Notes under the pieces: model-generated
What the model saw: the letters and a program-made list of their open reading frames with translations, nothing else
The model's database searches: none
What the model was told of the DNA's origin: nothing
Source: JAISJU01 sp031555675
GTDB taxonomy: Bacteria > Bacteroidota > Bacteroidia > Bacteroidales > Paludibacteraceae
Assembly: GCA_031555675.1 (NCBI GenBank)
Contig: JAVBUB010000236.1
Coordinates: forward strand, 1 to 14,603
Direction of reading: 5' to 3'
DNA: 14,603 nucleotides
Shown here: piece by piece, positions 12,862 to 14,603 of the stretch
How the letters are laid out: each line of letters starts with the position of its first letter
Position numbering within the stretch: position 1 is the stretch's first letter
Translations under genes and position numbers: made by a program

Positions 12862-14571
12862 ATGAGAAAGTTTATATTGATAATGGGTTTGCTTATCCCC
12901 ATGGCGATAGCAGCCCAGCAAATAAACCAATATGAATATTGGATAGATAGCGATTACAGCACTTGCACAACAATAAATATTGTCCCTGTGACAGATGCCA
13001 CTGTGTCGTTTCAGTACAATGCTGCAAGTTTAAACAATGGCATTCATACATTGAACATACGTTTCAAAGATTCTAACAATAAATGGAGTACTGCACAAAC
13101 CGATTATTTCTACAAAACAACGACAACAGGTGGAACCAATAATATTACAAGTTATGAATATTGGTTTGACAATATGTTTGATACCCGTACAACCGAAAAT
13201 GCAAGCAGCCCAAGCGCAGATGTAAATATTACCAAAAAACTTGATGTTTCAACTTTGAGTAATGGTGTTCATACACTCAATATACGGATAAAAGATGCCA
13301 CCGGACAATGGAGTACAGTACAAACCGATTATTTTTACAAAACAACAAGTGTAGCCGGAGCAAATAATATTGTAAGTTATGAATATTGGTTTGACGATAT
13401 GTTTGATACTCGTGCGATTGAAAGTATTAGTACTCCGAACATCGATATATCATTATTAAAAAATATAGATATATCAGCTCTTGCGGCAAATACATTCCAT
13501 ACGATTAATATTCGTTTCCAAGATGGAACCGGACAATGGAGTGCCGTACAAACCGATAAGTTTAAATATTGTACGGAACAATATGAAGCACCTGTAATTT
13601 CGGGAAATACAGTAGTTAGTAGTGGACAGAAACTTCAACTTTCCGCTTTAAGTAGCGATATAGAAACAACGATCTATAAATGGAGTGGCCCAAACAATTT
13701 TGCTTATACCGGAGCAGACATAAGCGTGAGTTCTATGGATGTAAACAAAACAGGTACTTACACATGTGTTGCCATTAAAGGGACTTCGGTTTGTGATACT
13801 AGTCTCATAGCCAGTGTAAACGTTAGCATTGCTGTGTTGCCAAGTGCTGCGGGCAACATTAGCGGAACAACTCCTGTATGTCAAGGACAAACAAGTGTTA
13901 CTTATACCGTACCAGCTATCAGTAACGCCACATCATATGCATGGACTCTTCCTGTAGGAGCATCGGGAACAAGCACAACCAATAGTATAACTGTCGATTT
14001 TGGAATAGCTGCCAAGAATGGAAACATTACCGTAAAAGGAGTTAATGAAAATGGTTCCGGAACAGCTTCGAATAAATCAATTGTAGTGAACGCAAAACCT
14101 ACGGCTCCGGTTATTGTGCAAAATGGTTCGTTATTGCTTTCTGATATACAAACAGGCAATCAATGGTATGACCAGAGCGGAATAATAACCAATCAAACAA
14201 ATCAGTTTTATGCTGTTACCAATGATGGCAATTATTATGCTAAAGTTATTGTTTCCGGTTGCACTTCTGATGCTTCGAATATTATTACTATTGGCACTAT
14301 TACCGGATTAAATGATTTAAATCCCATGGATGATTTTTCTTCTGTTACTGCATATCCAAATCCGGCGACTTCAATGCTGGCAGTAGATAATATGGATAAA
14401 AATGTAATGAAGAAAATAACCATATCCTCTCTACAGGGTGTCGTGCTTTATCAAACACAAACATTAGAAACGACATGCTCCATTCCGACCGAAAAATATA
14501 TTGCAGGTGTGTATATACTACACATCGTTTCGGAGAATAAAACAATTGTAACACGATTTGTGAAAAAATAA
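12862..14571 (+). CDS. Multidomain secreted/surface protein with three 75-aa repeats and T9SS sorting domain
   Basis: A 569-residue protein. It has a signal peptide (1-18, ending AIAA|QQ). Three tandem repeats of 74-75 residues follow, each opening YEYW(I/F)D (Y at residues 24, 98 and 173) and closing with a 'H-T-[LI]-NIR-x-[KQ]D...W-S-x-x-QTD-x-F' segment (e.g. TLNIRFKDSNNKWSTAQTDY). Next come an Ig-like segment (~240-320, with YKWSGPNN and GTYTCVA), a PKD-like segment (~325-410, with SYAWTLP), and a further Ig-like segment (~415-475, with NQWYDQSG). The last ~75 residues (from YPNPATSMLAVD at 498 to VTRFVKK) are a type A T9SS C-terminal sorting domain, cleaved during export and usually replaced by a surface lipopolysaccharide link. 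This suggests a cell-surface adhesin or carbohydrate-binding scaffold. No catalytic domain is seen. Repeats 2 and 3 are very alike in DNA, so one arose by recent duplication. Confidence 0.88.
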   Translation: MRKFILIMGLLIPMAIAAQQINQYEYWIDSDYSTCTTINIVPVTDATVSFQYNAASLNNGIHTLNIRFKDSNNKWSTAQTDYFYKTTTTGGTNNITSYEYWFDNMFDTRTTENASSPSADVNITKKLDVSTLSNGVHTLNIRIKDATGQWSTVQTDYFYKTTSVAGANNIVSYEYWFDDMFDTRAIESISTPNIDISLLKNIDISALAANTFHTINIRFQDGTGQWSAVQTDKFKYCTEQYEAPVISGNTVVSSGQKLQLSALSSDIETTIYKWSGPNNFAYTGADISVSSMDVNKTGTYTCVAIKGTSVCDTSLIASVNVSIAVLPSAAGNISGTTPVCQGQTSVTYTVPAISNATSYAWTLPVGASGTSTTNSITVDFGIAAKNGNITVKGVNENGSGTASNKSIVVNAKPTAPVIVQNGSLLLSDIQTGNQWYDQSGIITNQTNQFYAVTNDGNYYAKVIVSGCTSDASNIITIGTITGLNDLNPMDDFSSVTAYPNPATSMLAVDNMDKNVMKKITISSLQGVVLYQTQTLETTCSIPTEKYIAGVYILHIVSENKTIVTRFVKK

Positions 14572-14603
14572 ATCAAAGTGAACGAAAGTTCCAAGCAATG
14601 ACA

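Noticed and set aside
14579..14592. TGAACGAAAGTTCC after the T9SS gene as a sixth TetR site or a terminator
   Set aside because: One half-site is imperfect, the stem is only four pairs, no T-run is visible before the window ends, and its position is far from the other sites.

Overview
The window comes from a low-GC member of the Bacteroidota, most likely a Bacteroidales-type anaerobe. Three things point there: a C-terminal type IX secretion (T9SS) sorting domain, several exact matches to the Bacteroidota -7 promoter element TAnnTTTG, and PorT-type beta-barrel, DUF2582-like winged-helix and four-helix-bundle families typical of this phylum. The species cannot be fixed from the sequence.

Layout. 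(1) 1-463: the 3' end of an acyl-CoA synthetase gene (+) and its terminator. (2) 464-2961: a TPM-domain membrane protein and a LemA protein (+). Each is preceded by a copy of the same leader sequence; a terminator follows lemA. (3) 2977-10329, all on the minus strand except one gene: beta-barrel protein -> TolC-type outer membrane factor -> periplasmic adaptor -> RND inner-membrane pump -> small winged-helix protein, i.e. a complete tripartite efflux system read leftwards. A four-helix-bundle (23S-IVS-type) gene with its own promoter sits antisense between adaptor and pump, embedded in TTGACAATTGATAATTGA-like repeats. (4) 10551-11156: a TetR-family regulator (-). Four to five TGAAC-N4-GTTCA palindromes lie before it, between it and the barrel gene, and further upstream, so it probably represses itself and the efflux operon. 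(5) 11189-11769: a long non-coding region with a promoter-like element and a 165-nt stretch (11516-11680) that folds into one extended, interrupted hairpin, either a free small RNA (6S-like in shape) or a structured leader. (6) 11770-14571: two secreted proteins in tandem (+), a right-handed beta-helix protein and a multidomain adhesin-like protein with three 75-residue repeats, Ig/PKD-like domains and a T9SS tail.

How the parts fit: regions 3 and 4 form a regulated export module. TPM and LemA are a recurrent pair of membrane proteins of poorly known function. The last two genes are probably co-transcribed surface or secreted proteins. The most unusual parts are the structured RNA element, the duplicated leader with a short reading frame, and the antisense four-helix-bundle cassette inside the efflux operon.
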